DNA of 64,000 nt. Origin: Pyricularia pennisetigena (lineage: Eukaryota > Ascomycota > Sordariomycetes > Magnaporthales > Pyriculariaceae). The position numbers and the translations under genes were made by a program. A model generated the notes under the pieces. That model did not search any database, had not been told where the DNA came from, and worked only from the letters and a program-made list of their open reading frames with translations. Location: the NCBI RefSeq assembly GCF_004337985.1, contig NC_043741.1:877920-941919 (forward strand). Reading direction: 5' to 3'. Shown piece by piece: positions 46,732-56,961 of this stretch. Each line of letters starts with the position of its first letter. Position 1 is the stretch's first letter.

Positions 46732-49347
46732 TCATTGCGTCGGATCCGTCCCCGACACGGCGGGTACATCAAACTCCTCGTCCAGGTTCTTATCCGTCGG
46801 CAGATCCACGTCCTTGATTGGGTGGATCAGCATTGGAGGCAAGCACATCCTCCCTTCTCCGCCGCGCATCTGCCCGACGTCGCCCTCGCCGGCCTTGGTG
46901 CCGTCCTCTGCAATCTCAAAGTCGGCTCCGCCATCGTTGTTCACCTTGAGCCCCAGCCAGCGCCGGTACAGATTCGGGCCGAAGCCCGAGTTGTAGAACC
47001 ACGAGAGGCCGCGTGTGTTGTGCTCGCGCTGGCCAAAGATCGACGTCCGCGCGCCACCCGAAGCGCCGTTCCGCCCGCCGTTGAAGATGCGTCCCATCAG
47101 CTCCGTCGGCCAGTGTCGGTCCACGTAAACAGGGTGCGGCGCATAGACAGCCTTGTACCCGTGGTGCAGTGCGACCGTTGCTGGCCACATTTCGGGGAAG
47201 GCATGGTGCTTCCTGAGAGCAGTCTCGCGGTGCATTGTCACCAAAAGTCGACGCGACATGCGAGAGGCGGCGATGATGGCTGCGCGGCGCGGGGGCTTGC
47301 CAGCACCCTCGGTCTCGTTGTAGCCTGCGATATCCTCAGACAGCAGCCACGTAGTTCCCGCAGGGTCGAAGATAGGGTTGAGTGTGATGAGGTCGGCCTC
47401 CTCGCCCACGCCCCACTTGTACTTGTCACGCTCGTACGTAGTTGGCGGCTCAGGATCCCTCTCATCCTCCAGCCAGTCGTCCTGGTGCGTCGGCCGCCTG
47501 GGTCCCCAAACCGTCTGCTCGCCCTTTGTGGTCTCCTGGCCAGCTTTGGAGCCGCCGTTTTTGGACCCTGGGATATTCTTCCACATGTTGTCCGGACCGG
47601 TGGTGCCCATTTCGTTCTGGACTCTCGCCATCTGCTTGAAGTCCTCCCAGCTGCCATGTACCGAAGGCATGTAGAACCTAGCGTTGCGCTCCCAGAGTCC
47701 CTTTCTCGGTTGCTGCTGGGCCCATTCCTCGACCTTGCTGAAGAAATCATAGTGATGTCCAGTGTAGCGAATGTCCATCTCCCACTGCCAAAAGTAGTCA
47801 TACTCCGGGTGGGAGTGGGCAAAGTATTGCATGGCCATTTGAAGGCCACGGTATGCGCCGTGAACGGGATGATCCGGACCCCGAGTCCAAAGGTCCGGAA
47901 CGCCGTGGTAGATGGTCAGCATCTGCGTTTCGGACCACAACGTCACAAGGCCCCTAAACTCCTCGGGGATGCTGGCTTCAATCCTGACACGGTATGCCTC
48001 GTCGTCTGCCCAGATGGGATGAGCTACGTCGTTTCGGACCTGGACTAGCAGGTGAACATCGTACCGACCCCCCGAGGCGAGGGAGAGCTCGGTGATAATC
48101 GAACGCAGATTCATCTTGTCGTCTTCCTTGAAAAGGTACTCATCCCAACAGCGGATCACAACAGCCGTCCGTGACTGCTGCCCAGAGGTTTGCTTCGTAG
48201 CAGCCTGCGAATCGTTGCCTGATTTGGCTTCGGCCTTGATGTTGCTCTCGCCTCGTTTATCTAGCTTGGTTTCGGCGGACTTGCCAACATAAAATCCACG
48301 AGGAGGGTTAGGCCTTGGCTCAAAAGGCTTGAAACGAGCAGCATTCGCCTCGTAGCAACGTCTTTGTGCATCGGCCCAATTGACCGAACGGAAGTCAACC
48401 TGTCTAGATGATACCCACACCTCCTGTGAACCTTCGTTGTCGCCATGCTCCCCGATTCCCAGGCCTCCGTGGCGTGAGGAATAGCCAAAGCCATATGGGC
48501 CGTACCTCCCATACCTGTCAAAGCAGATATCCTCAGGCAGTGAAAGGAGGTCGTAGGATCCCATTATGTTCTCAGGGAAGCCATGCGGTCTGCCTTCAAA
48601 GTAGCGAATGGGTGGGACCTGCATGGTCCTCTCGGCGTCCAGGAAGCAGTCAACGATTTCCGATTTCTTGTCGGTGAAGACAGACTTGGGATAGTCGGTG
48701 ACAAACGCCTTGGTCCTGGGGATCGGCGCATTTTGCATTTCGTCCTCTGCCTCTGGTGTAACTGGCCTGGTCTCTGCGGACGCGTTGTATGGCATCTCGT
48801 CTGCAAGTCGAGGATACTCGGGGTTGTTTTCCTTGAAGGACACGAGCTTCCGTACACCACCATAGTATCTTGTCAGGAAAGGGTATGACTCCCATGCTGG
48901 AGGAGCCTCCTTGGGCTTTGGCACATGCCCCTCGGCTATTCTCCGGTTTTCTACTTGGCTTGCTCGTACGAGAGAGCCAATGAGAATGACAATGCCGAGC
49001 ATCATACCCAAACAAAGATATCGAACCACCTTGTTGGGTAGCCTGTAGAATGGTGATCGCGTGGGACGCCTCGGCATGGCTTTGAAGGAAGGTCTTTTTG
49101 GCAGCATTCGTGCGCCCGACGAGTATGAACCTGAAGAGTGCCTTGAGCCCGTCCTAGACGAGGACGAGCTTGAGTAGTCGCTGTCGATATCATCGTCATC
49201 GTCATCGTCCTCGTCCTCGGACACCGAGTCGTCTGACCTGGAGTACCTCTCTTTTGTCGGTGATGGCGTAGGGACTTGTTCGTATGTGGGAAGAGTGGCT
49301 TTCTGCGGGCTTCGCCATCGAAGCGGGCCAAACGAAAAGCCCGCCAT
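46732..49347 (-). CDS. DUF3405 family type II membrane protein
   Basis: Fungal protein of unknown biochemical function. Single exon, 871 aa. The cytosolic N terminus has an acidic Asp run and Ser-rich stretch (about 40-80) and a basic region. One membrane helix lies at about 108-127 (VVRYLCLGMMLGIVILIGSL) with no signal peptide, so the large C-terminal part should be luminal. The DUF3405 core, about 390-720, includes AVVIRCWDEYLF, VHLLVQVRNDV, and YDYFWQWEMDIRYTGHHYDF. The WEMDIRYTGHHY element and the topology recall Golgi glycosyltransferases, but no activity is established and this is only a suggestion. The ATG at 49347 begins the conserved-looking MAGFSFGPLRWRSPQ. The GC-rich antisense frame (46480-48048) is not a gene. 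Confidence 0.88.
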   Translation of the reverse strand: MAGFSFGPLRWRSPQKATLPTYEQVPTPSPTKERYSRSDDSVSEDEDDDDDDDIDSDYSSSSSSRTGSRHSSGSYSSGARMLPKRPSFKAMPRRPTRSPFYRLPNKVVRYLCLGMMLGIVILIGSLVRASQVENRRIAEGHVPKPKEAPPAWESYPFLTRYYGGVRKLVSFKENNPEYPRLADEMPYNASAETRPVTPEAEDEMQNAPIPRTKAFVTDYPKSVFTDKKSEIVDCFLDAERTMQVPPIRYFEGRPHGFPENIMGSYDLLSLPEDICFDRYGRYGPYGFGYSSRHGGLGIGEHGDNEGSQEVWVSSRQVDFRSVNWADAQRRCYEANAARFKPFEPRPNPPRGFYVGKSAETKLDKRGESNIKAEAKSGNDSQAATKQTSGQQSRTAVVIRCWDEYLFKEDDKMNLRSIITELSLASGGRYDVHLLVQVRNDVAHPIWADDEAYRVRIEASIPEEFRGLVTLWSETQMLTIYHGVPDLWTRGPDHPVHGAYRGLQMAMQYFAHSHPEYDYFWQWEMDIRYTGHHYDFFSKVEEWAQQQPRKGLWERNARFYMPSVHGSWEDFKQMARVQNEMGTTGPDNMWKNIPGSKNGGSKAGQETTKGEQTVWGPRRPTHQDDWLEDERDPEPPTTYERDKYKWGVGEEADLITLNPIFDPAGTTWLLSEDIAGYNETEGAGKPPRRAAIIAASRMSRRLLVTMHRETALRKHHAFPEMWPATVALHHGYKAVYAPHPVYVDRHWPTELMGRIFNGGRNGASGGARTSIFGQREHNTRGLSWFYNSGFGPNLYRRWLGLKVNNDGGADFEIAEDGTKAGEGDVGQMRGGEGRMCLPPMLIHPIKDVDLPTDKNLDEEFDVPAVSGTDPTQ

Positions 49348-50990
49348 GTCAAGAGAAGAATGCTGCAGCTGCCTATATCGAAGTCATCAGTATCTAATCT
49401 GAGTCTTGAAATGTTGAGGTGGTCGAGGGCTAAGCGCAACTGACAGCAGTGTTCAGTAAGAGCGATCCCAAATGGAGCAAAAATAAACAAATCTGCCTCT
49501 TTTTAATTTCTTGAGAAGCTCGAACTGGGATTTGGTGCTCAGAAAGTGGCAAAATTAGACGAACATATTTCAGCTTCGATGTAGCTGCAATAATAGCATG
49601 GTTCCAGTCTTTCTTCTTGTAGCATTTTGTTGCAAGGTCGGCAAGATATGGTAATCATGGATGACGGTTATTTTGCGGTAAACCACGTTGACCGGGCAAC
49701 AAGACAATCGTCCAAAATACGTTCTTTACAGTGGAGAACAATTGGGTTGCTAACTTGGCTACCTCGGAGGAAGCATTCCAATTGGATCCGACCAATTGGT
49801 AGACCCACCGGCTTCAATTGGCTCGTCTCACCTTACCACATTTTATTCTTCAAGGTAATCAAGGTCCTATTCTTTTTTTAACTCCCATGGCATTACGTAG
49901 GTATCGATCTCGGTCCATCTATTTACATTTAATTCTCAAAGCCAAGTCGGTCAGTCAGCCTTTTGCCCAGGCTTGCCTACGAGCATGGTTCGATTTGATT
50001 TAAAAGACTTTTTGTGATGCTCGAGTCGAAACTCAAACTTTCACTGACCTCGAGGCGGTTACTCAAAACCCGAGCCCAAACGCATAGGTACCCAATCAGT
50101 TGTCACCAATTGATTACCTGCGGATATGCTTGTGTCGCGTGCGGTGCTGCGTTCAGGATGGGCCTCGCCTCAAGAAAGCAGCTAGCATACCGCCCTTCGT
50201 TCAGAACTTCCAATTCCAATAGCTCAACAGGCGGCATGTCGGCCATTCTCAAGGCCAAGGTTTTTAGTCCCGAGTCTGAGACGACGATAAGTGCGAAACG
50301 TTGGACCCTGGAAATTCTTGACAGACAGTCCACCAATGCAGCACCAGACCTAGGCGGCCTAGCTCTTTCTCCAAAACTTTAACGCCAAGCAGCCAAAACC
50401 GCGTCTGCTGACCCGTCGGGAACTCATAACCCCTGGTCTCTGTACCCTCGACGTGTACCATGTATACAGTATGGGACAGACCTTGTTACCATGGACACAT
50501 CACCGCATCGGTGTGACTACGTAAAGATGATGTATATTGTAGGCTTTGAAGGGTGATTTGTTACTTCTCCTCACTTGCGTCGTGGGACCGCTATCGGTCG
50601 TCCAGAAGGAAATATAAATATGCGGGGGATGCTTCACCTCCCCGTGTCCACTCGTATTGGTTGTAGGTCGTTCAAACAACCCATCATATCCGTATCATGC
50701 TAGTTGCACCTCCGGCACTACCATAGCACAGTGGAGGCCATTTTCATATACCACAGTTTCTTCCCCCAGCGTTAGCTGACGCCTGAGTAGCGTCGACACT
50801 ACCACGTAGCAGGTAATTAACATGCACACCGGTTTGGTCTCATCAACCTGGCCAGTTCTCTTGCACAACTGCTAATAAACAATACAGACCCTCTCTTGTC
50901 GGCAATTCTGGGCAACGGTTCAAAGGGAGTCTCAAAAGAACATTTGAATTTGTTGAACTCCTGTCATATAACCTTCACAGCAGTCACATC
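49348..50990. other. Divergent intergenic region
   Basis: A spacer of about 1.6 kb between the DUF3405 start and the luciferase-domain gene start. It holds promoters for both; no motif stands out and no gene is recognised. A 122-codon frame at 50014-50382 lacks support. Confidence 0.5.
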
Positions 50991-52091
50991 ATGTCAGAAT
51001 CCATGGTCATCGGAAGCGAGGTCGAATCCTCCGCCTCGCCAATGGCATCGCCATTCCTGACCCCGCCATACCCGTCCAACGTTGATAATGACAAGTTGGG
51101 ATGCAGCATGCTTATCCGTCAGGACCCTTTCTCTATCACACTCGACGCACCGGCACTTCTCACAGTCACTCTTCTGCTCGTATTGGGCATGCACATGATT
51201 GATCATCACCTCTTTGCTTGCCTACTTGTTGGCACTCTTGCCCTCCTTCTCATCCGTAACGACTACCACAATTTCCTCAAGCTAGGCCCAGGCGGCACAC
51301 CCCCAACGCTTTTTGGCTACGCAAGACTGTCATGGTATCGGCTCTTTGCCATCCGAGATCCTTTTAGCGCTCCTGTCACAAGCCTGAGCCATCTTCCTGC
51401 ATGTGGAATCCTACGGGACCAGCCGCTGCCATACCGACCCGGACCCCGACCTCTGGTGGCCGGTCTTGCACCTCAAAGACAACTCGACCAGTGGGGCGCT
51501 GTTCGCTGTTGTGAGCAGCTCAAGACGGCCATTGAGCGGGCCACCGTTCAATACCCCCAGATTCTGGGCACGGCGACGTCGAGCATTGAGAAGCATGGAT
51601 TCGCACTCTTTGCCAGGCATCCTATCAACGTGCACGGGAATGGCGAGGTTGCACATGTCCACAGCTCAGACAAGTCGCTGCACTTGAACCTTCATCCCGA
51701 TGATATCAAAGAGATTCTACAACGAGGGTGGGGACAACGACACCCGCTGGCCTTTAAAGGCATTCGAGGCTGGGTCGAGTCACCTGTGCCCAGTACTTTT
51801 GTCATGATAGTAAGCCATACGTTCATTTCCTCGAGTAGATTGGCTGATTGCGATAGAGACCCCTGGCTTATCAAGCTGCTAACAATCGTCATAAAGTACG
51901 CACCTCGAGGTACAATTCCATAGTCTCCGAGCTCCTTCCACACGGAGCCCGCATTTCATATTGTCGTGGAGGAAACTAACCAAGCCCTCACAGATGAAAC
52001 GGACCTGCGTATCGTATGCAAGATTGTTGAAGCTGCTATCTGGTACACAGCCGCAGAGAGGATCAACCTAGAGCTTCCATGTGATTCCTAA
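50991..52091 (+). CDS. Luciferase-domain (DUF5519-type) membrane protein with microexon
   Basis: Fungal protein of unknown role; the domain name comes from sequence similarity and does not imply light emission. Exons 50991-51809, 51897-51909 (13 nt) and 51994-52091 give 309 aa. The introns are 87 nt (GTAAGC, GCTAAC, AAG) and 84 nt (GTACAA, ACTAACC, CAG). The microexon supplies YAPR and the first base of the next codon, restoring the family pattern: FVMI-YAPRDETDL--VCKIVEAAIWYTA. Two adjacent hydrophobic segments lie at about 52-70 and 74-88, suggesting membrane attachment. The conserved domain occupies about 200-300 (HVHSSDKSLHLNLHPDD, ILQRGWGQRHPLA). Without the microexon the frame ends in a short artefactual tail at 51923. 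Confidence 0.83.
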
Positions 52092-52676
52092 ACAACCGAA
52101 CTCCCGCCCAGGCATTGGCCAACCAGTGGCCAGAGGCGGTGCCGTACTGGGAGTAAAGCAGTTGCCTTATAAAACTCGAATCCAACGAGACGAATGAATT
52201 GACCCGTCCCCGAACAAGGAATATCTAAAGCTACTGCATTTGACAAGCTGTATTAGCACTGTTTAAATTGTTGAAATGCCACATCTTTATACTATCATTC
52301 ATACTGACTTTGAAAATCAGCAAGACAAAACCGTCGAGGTCTACGCCATTTTCAATTTCTCAACCCCTTAAACACCATGGCACTCAATATGGAACGCTGC
52401 ATCTAGTTATTGCTGTTGCCAGTCAAGGCCATCTAACTTTTCCCGTCACAACCCTAAGAACAAACGAAGGGTAGCTTTGCGATTATGAGCAAGAAGGTTT
52501 GGCAGTTACGGTGAAAAAGAAAACAAGAAAAAAGAAAAAAAGAAAAAACAAGGAAAAAAACCAAGTAAATAAAAAAAGTGAGATCAAACGGACGTTGAAG
52601 TTTATGAAAACTTAAATCCAATTTACAAAGAAACCATTTGACTATCAAAGTTTCAACCAGCCTTGTCACCGTCCTC

Positions 52677-52709
<33 letters not shown>

Positions 52710-53088
52710 GCGGTCTGTTGAAAGGCGAGGCGTAAACTGCCAGTAGTAAATAGTATGCCGACAATCTTTAGCCGTATTAGATTCCAGTTTAGTTACGCAC
52801 TGTGGCCCACTTGCACGCTGCAGCAGAGCATTCCCGACGCGCCAAGTAAAGGTGCTCCTTGACGTCCCAATAATAAAAAACATCTAAAAAAAGCATGTCT
52901 TCAATTGCCCAATCCATCGGACACTAGCACCGCAGGAGTTCAATTCCCCTGAATCAGAACCGGACCGGCCTTTTCTCATATCATTGAGGCTCGAATCAAC
53001 ACTCTTTTTCACCGCCCACCCTCAAACTTGCAAAGAAAGCAAACCGCAGCTTCAAGGAAACCCCTCAACGACTGCCCGCAAACCCGTA
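52092..53088. other. Intergenic region
   Basis: About 1 kb: the 3' UTR of the luciferase-domain gene, A-rich runs at 52510-52580, a 29-nt poly-A at 52677-52705, then the CUS2 promoter. No gene is seen. Confidence 0.55.
52677..52705 (+). repeat. Poly-A tract (29 nt)
   Basis: Uninterrupted A run in non-coding DNA. Confidence 0.9.
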
Positions 53089-54330
53089 ATGGCCGAGCTG
53101 CAGCAGCATGAAGACCAGCCGCAGGAGCCGGTGGCTGAGTTCTGGTCCTTCCCCACCGACCCGGCTGAGTTCGACAACGACGAGCGCATCTCCTTTTCGC
53201 GGCTAGAAAACAAGTACATCGCGGTGCAGGAGGACGGAGCCGAGTACGAATGGGACGGCGGCCTGAAGCGCTGGATCCCCATCGTTGACGATGCGCTGAT
53301 CGAGTCGCACCAGGCAGCATACGGTGGTGCGGCGGCGGCAGAAGAAGACGAGGTGTCGGCGACGACTGCAGCTGACAGGAGGAAAAAGAAGCGAAAGGCC
53401 GGGGCCGACGACGACGGCGGCGGCAAGACGAAGCGACCGCGGCAGAACACCGCCGTTTACGTCACGGGTCTGCCGCTCGACGTGACGGTGGAGGAGATCG
53501 CGGAGCTATTCTCCCGCAAGTGCGGCGTCATCGCCGAGAACATTGACGACAGCAGCCCGCGCATCAAGCTGTACACAGACGGCGGCGGGAACTTCAAGGG
53601 CGACGCCCTCGTCGTCTTCTTCAAACCGCAGTCGGTGGACATGGCCATCATGCTGCTCGACGACACCGACTTTAGGATCACGCCGTCGGGTCTCTCGAGC
53701 GGGAGGATAAGGGTCCAGGCGGCCGATACGAGCTACAAGAGGAACAATTACGATCAGGAGGCAGCAGGGGAAGGTGGTGCGGACGGAGCAGGTGGTAATG
53801 TCAACAACGGCAAGGGGTCCGCGGCACCGGCGGCGGAGAATGGCAATGGCAGCCACACGCGTAATACGGCCGACAAGGCCAAGGTGATCAAGAAAGCGCA
53901 GAAAATGAGTGCGAAACTGGCAGACTGGGACGACGACGATCCTTATCCGCACCTCGCGGCTGCAGTGGGAGCAGGGTCGGGGGCAAACGGACCGACCAAC
54001 AAAAAGGCAGAACGGACTGTGATACTCAGGCACATGTTTACGCTCAAGGAGCTAGACGAGGACCCAGCGGCGCTGCTAGAGATAAAAGAGGACATCAGGG
54101 ACGAGTGCGAAAAGCTGGGCGAGGTCACCAACGTCGTGCTCTTCGACCTGGAAGAGGACGGCATCGTCAGCGTCAGGTTCCGGACCCCCGATGCGGCCGA
54201 GGCGTGCATCAAGCTCATGCATGGCCGGAGCTTTGACGGGAGGACGGTCCAGGCCTCTCTGGCGACCGGGAAGGAGAAGTACAGGAGGTCCAAAGACAAG
54301 GATGACGGCTTAGATGAGGAGGATGCCTAA
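53089..54330 (+). CDS. CUS2: U2 snRNP-associated splicing factor Cus2 / Tat-SF1
   Basis: Nuclear RNA-binding factor that aids U2 snRNA folding and SF3b association before prespliceosome formation. Single exon, 413 aa, starting at the ATG at 53089; in-frame sequence upstream begins at TTG. The N-terminal region contains a WDG-type element typical of Tat-SF1 (YEWDGGLKRWIPIVDD, about 46-62). A basic, acidic-flanked stretch (RRKKKRKAG) follows. RRM1 lies at about 119-215 (AVYVTGLPLDVTVEEIAELF, FKGDALVVFFKPQSVDMAI). A Gly/Asn linker leads to a UHM-like RRM2 at about 308-400 (VILRHMFTLKEL, EVTNVVLFDLEEDGIVSVRF), with the acidic tail EEDA at the end. Yeast Cus2 is shorter; this length is typical of filamentous fungi. 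Confidence 0.9.
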   Translation: MAELQQHEDQPQEPVAEFWSFPTDPAEFDNDERISFSRLENKYIAVQEDGAEYEWDGGLKRWIPIVDDALIESHQAAYGGAAAAEEDEVSATTAADRRKKKRKAGADDDGGGKTKRPRQNTAVYVTGLPLDVTVEEIAELFSRKCGVIAENIDDSSPRIKLYTDGGGNFKGDALVVFFKPQSVDMAIMLLDDTDFRITPSGLSSGRIRVQAADTSYKRNNYDQEAAGEGGADGAGGNVNNGKGSAAPAAENGNGSHTRNTADKAKVIKKAQKMSAKLADWDDDDPYPHLAAAVGAGSGANGPTNKKAERTVILRHMFTLKELDEDPAALLEIKEDIRDECEKLGEVTNVVLFDLEEDGIVSVRFRTPDAAEACIKLMHGRSFDGRTVQASLATGKEKYRRSKDKDDGLDEEDA

Positions 54331-54625
54331 GTACGGGCATTACTTGTCGGCGATTCTGACCCTTGGAGAAGAAAAAAAATTTCGATGATGATATTTGGGA
54401 CGCCATCGATGTTTTTTTCTTTTTTTTCTTTTTTTCTAGTAGATTCAAACTTTATACCCCGCCATTTCACAAATGGCAGCATCATGGTCTTCTAAAGGAC
54501 ATGATATCTAAGCCCCTGTATTTTCGTTTATTTTTCATTCAGCTGTAACAACTACCCAGCCAAGTTTAAAAGGCCCATTGCCGGGGGAAAAAAAAAGAGA
54601 AAACTTTTCTTTATCTAGCATCCCA

Positions 54626-56339
54626 TCATCTCTTCTTGTCCAAAACCTCCTTCCTCACCCCCTCCACAAAGGCCTCGATGGCCTCTCCACCACCCAGCGG
54701 CACGCTCCCGCCGCGCACTAGCCCGCCGTTCTCGACCTTGACGCCCAGTGCCTCGGCGATGGTGGGCAGGCCGCCGTCGCGCAGGGCCATGGAGAGGCTG
54801 GCCAGGCTCTGGTGGAACTGCGGGCTGCGGAGGACCTGCTTGAGCAGCGCCTTCTTCTCGGGCAGGCTCAGGCTCGCCTTGGCGGCTGCGGCGGCGGGAG
54901 GGTTGGCCTCGCCGTCGAATTCGTCGTCGGCGGCCATGGCGACGATGGTCGCCGGGAGCAGGTCGAGGAGGTTGTCGATGTACGTTTCGTCGGCGGCGTC
55001 GATGACGGGGATCGTGGTCGGCGTGTCGAGGAGGTCGCTCAGCAGCGGGTACACTTTGCCCTGGGCTTGGGATTGCTGCTGCTGGTTCCCGCCGCCCGAG
55101 GAGCCGGCGAGGGAGTCCAGGAGGTTTTGGACGATCGTGGCTGCATCCGTGGCCCCTCCGCCTCTGTCAAGGGTTACTGGTTGTCAGCCTTGTATGTATT
55201 GATAACATGCCGGGGTTATAGGAAGAACCAAAGCAGTCATGTGATGAGACTTATTGGGACGCATGCAAGAAATGATTAGAATCCTCGTTCTAGTGACGCC
55301 GTACACCATTCTAGAAGTACACGGACACAAAGGTTGTATCCCTCTGCAATGCTTTATTCCTTCTGTTTATTTCGCTGTTGAGTTTTCCCCCCCTGAGACA
55401 GCATGCAGACCCACAGAACGCCGGCACTCGCCAGTGCCTCTCCACGAAAAATGGCCTGCTTGCCTCTTAGGGAAGCCACACATTCACGCATGCCAGATTG
55501 TTTGTGAACAAGAGAAATAAATATACCTACGCTCTAGCACCGTCAGCCCCGCCCTCCCGGGCATCCTCGCCCTCTCGCCTGATATCGCCACCGGTAGCGT
55601 CGGGACCGGCGCCACCGCTGACGCTCTGGTGGCGCTGGCCCGAGCGGCCATGGCCATCGGCGTCTTCCATGGTCTCGTCATCGTCGTCGTCATCGTCGCG
55701 GCGGTTGCTGCTGCGAGCCTCGGCGAGCTCGTGCTGGACGTCGACCTCCTCGCCGGACAGGAGCTGGTCCACAAGGTCCACGATCTTCCTGTCCCGAGGG
55801 CTGAACCAGGCCGGGTCACCGCTAGTGCTCTGAGGCTTGGACTGCATCCAGAACAGGTGCCGCGTGGACGATGAAAGGAACTTGAGCACGAGGATGCGGC
55901 CGTTGGTCTTGCCAGATGGTTGGTCTTCGGGCTGGTAGGGGACGAAGCGTCCATCGCCGGGGACCATAACCAGGGACAGCGGCGGCTCGTCGTCGATCGG
56001 TTGGTTGCGCGGCCGCCAGCAAAAGTTGATCAGACCTGCGCGTCAAGAAAGTAACCCGTTATGGTTAGTTAGCTCGGCCGGTAAGGAGAGAATGGGTGGA
56101 TGCGCAGCCCGGGGTGGTTTCGACGTGTTTGGTGGTGTCCGTACCATCGTCACTATAGAGGTAGATGTAACCTGGTTCCGGCAAGCACTTGACCTTTGCA
56201 GGTTTGCTATCGGTCTACAAAGTTCATGGAATGATTAGCTTGATGTTCGAGTCTGGTCGAAGCGAGGTGAGTGGGGCAATATGCTGACGTCGAGTTCACA
56301 CCGTCCGGCCTTGAATGTGATGAGAGGGTTGATGGACAT
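54626..56339 (-). CDS. RPN13: Proteasome ubiquitin receptor Rpn13 (ADRM1)
   Basis: 19S regulatory-particle subunit that binds ubiquitin chains and, in most eukaryotes, recruits UCH37. Exons: 56339-56289, 56214-56145, 56035-55531 and 55163-54626, giving 387 aa. The Pru domain fills the first three exons (MSINPLITFKAGRCELD, KVKCLPEPGYIYLYSDDG, LINFCWRPRNQP, RILVLKFLSSSTRHLFWMQS). An acidic/Gly linker follows. The DEUBAD domain is in exon 4 (about 270-387, KKALLKQVLRSPQFHQSLAS). Splice sites are unusual: donor 1 is GTCAGC, and donor 3 is GTAGGT placed so that exon 3 ends AGA-GC; read through, the next codons are GCG-TAG. Intron 3 (367 nt) is the longest and separates the two functional domains. 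The DEUBAD and Pru parts look like two separate genes unless spliced. Divergent from RPL6. Confidence 0.9.
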
Positions 56340-56961
56340 GGTGCCGTATGTTGTTGGTGCAGTCGGCGGACTGCTAGAGGGGTTCGAATAATGGGCAGAA
56401 GTTTACTTCTGTGTGTATTAGTATCGCCGTGCACAAGTGTCTGTATTTTGATGTCAATTTGTTGCCGATCCGGGCGGTTTAACGAAATGGTTGGAGATGG
56501 AAGTTAGTCTCCAGGCACTCAATGGGCGATGCGCCGCAGCTTGAACCTCTCTGCTCCAGCTTCAGGCGGCCGTTGACGTTGACCGTACCGGGGACTAAGC
56601 AAGCTGGTGTGGGGCTCCAATGTGAGGCAACCTCCCACATAGCAAGTATCTTTGCAGCTGTTTTACCATGAGAGGTACATACGGTACTTCCGAATCAGCC
56701 CACCTACCCGCCCACCAACACGGGGCTTCTCTGGCCGGTATCGAAAATAACTGCTGCGCCACTCACAAGACTACCCCACTCCTGGATGCACGGCCACACA
56801 GGGCTTCGAATTGCGTGCGCCTCCCACAATTGGAGTTTTGCTGAGTGGAAATTATTGACTATCAAACCCGCGACTGCGATATTCAATCCCTCCCAACCCC
56901 GACAACGACGACGACACCCACGTTCCTTTTCAGCATCGGAACTGAAAACAAACGCCCAAAA
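56340..56961. promoter_or_regulatory. Divergent promoter RPN13 / RPL6
   Basis: A 622-bp spacer between a proteasome and a ribosomal protein gene. I looked for the yeast proteasome element GGTGGCAAA on both strands and did not see it. The RPL6 side is C/A-rich near the start. Confidence 0.5.

Noticed and set aside
46480..48048. 522-codon plus-strand frame opposite the DUF3405 gene
   Set aside because: Begins in the intergenic region and runs antisense through conserved DUF3405 coding sequence; explained by GC-rich third positions.
50014..50382. 122-codon plus-strand frame
   Set aside because: No recognised domain, ordinary intergenic composition, and an overlapping frame on the other strand.
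54626..55054. Separate small gene for the Rpn13 C-terminal half
   Set aside because: Its apparent start is a GTG inside the linker. Splicing from the Pru exon joins it in frame, giving a normal Rpn13.
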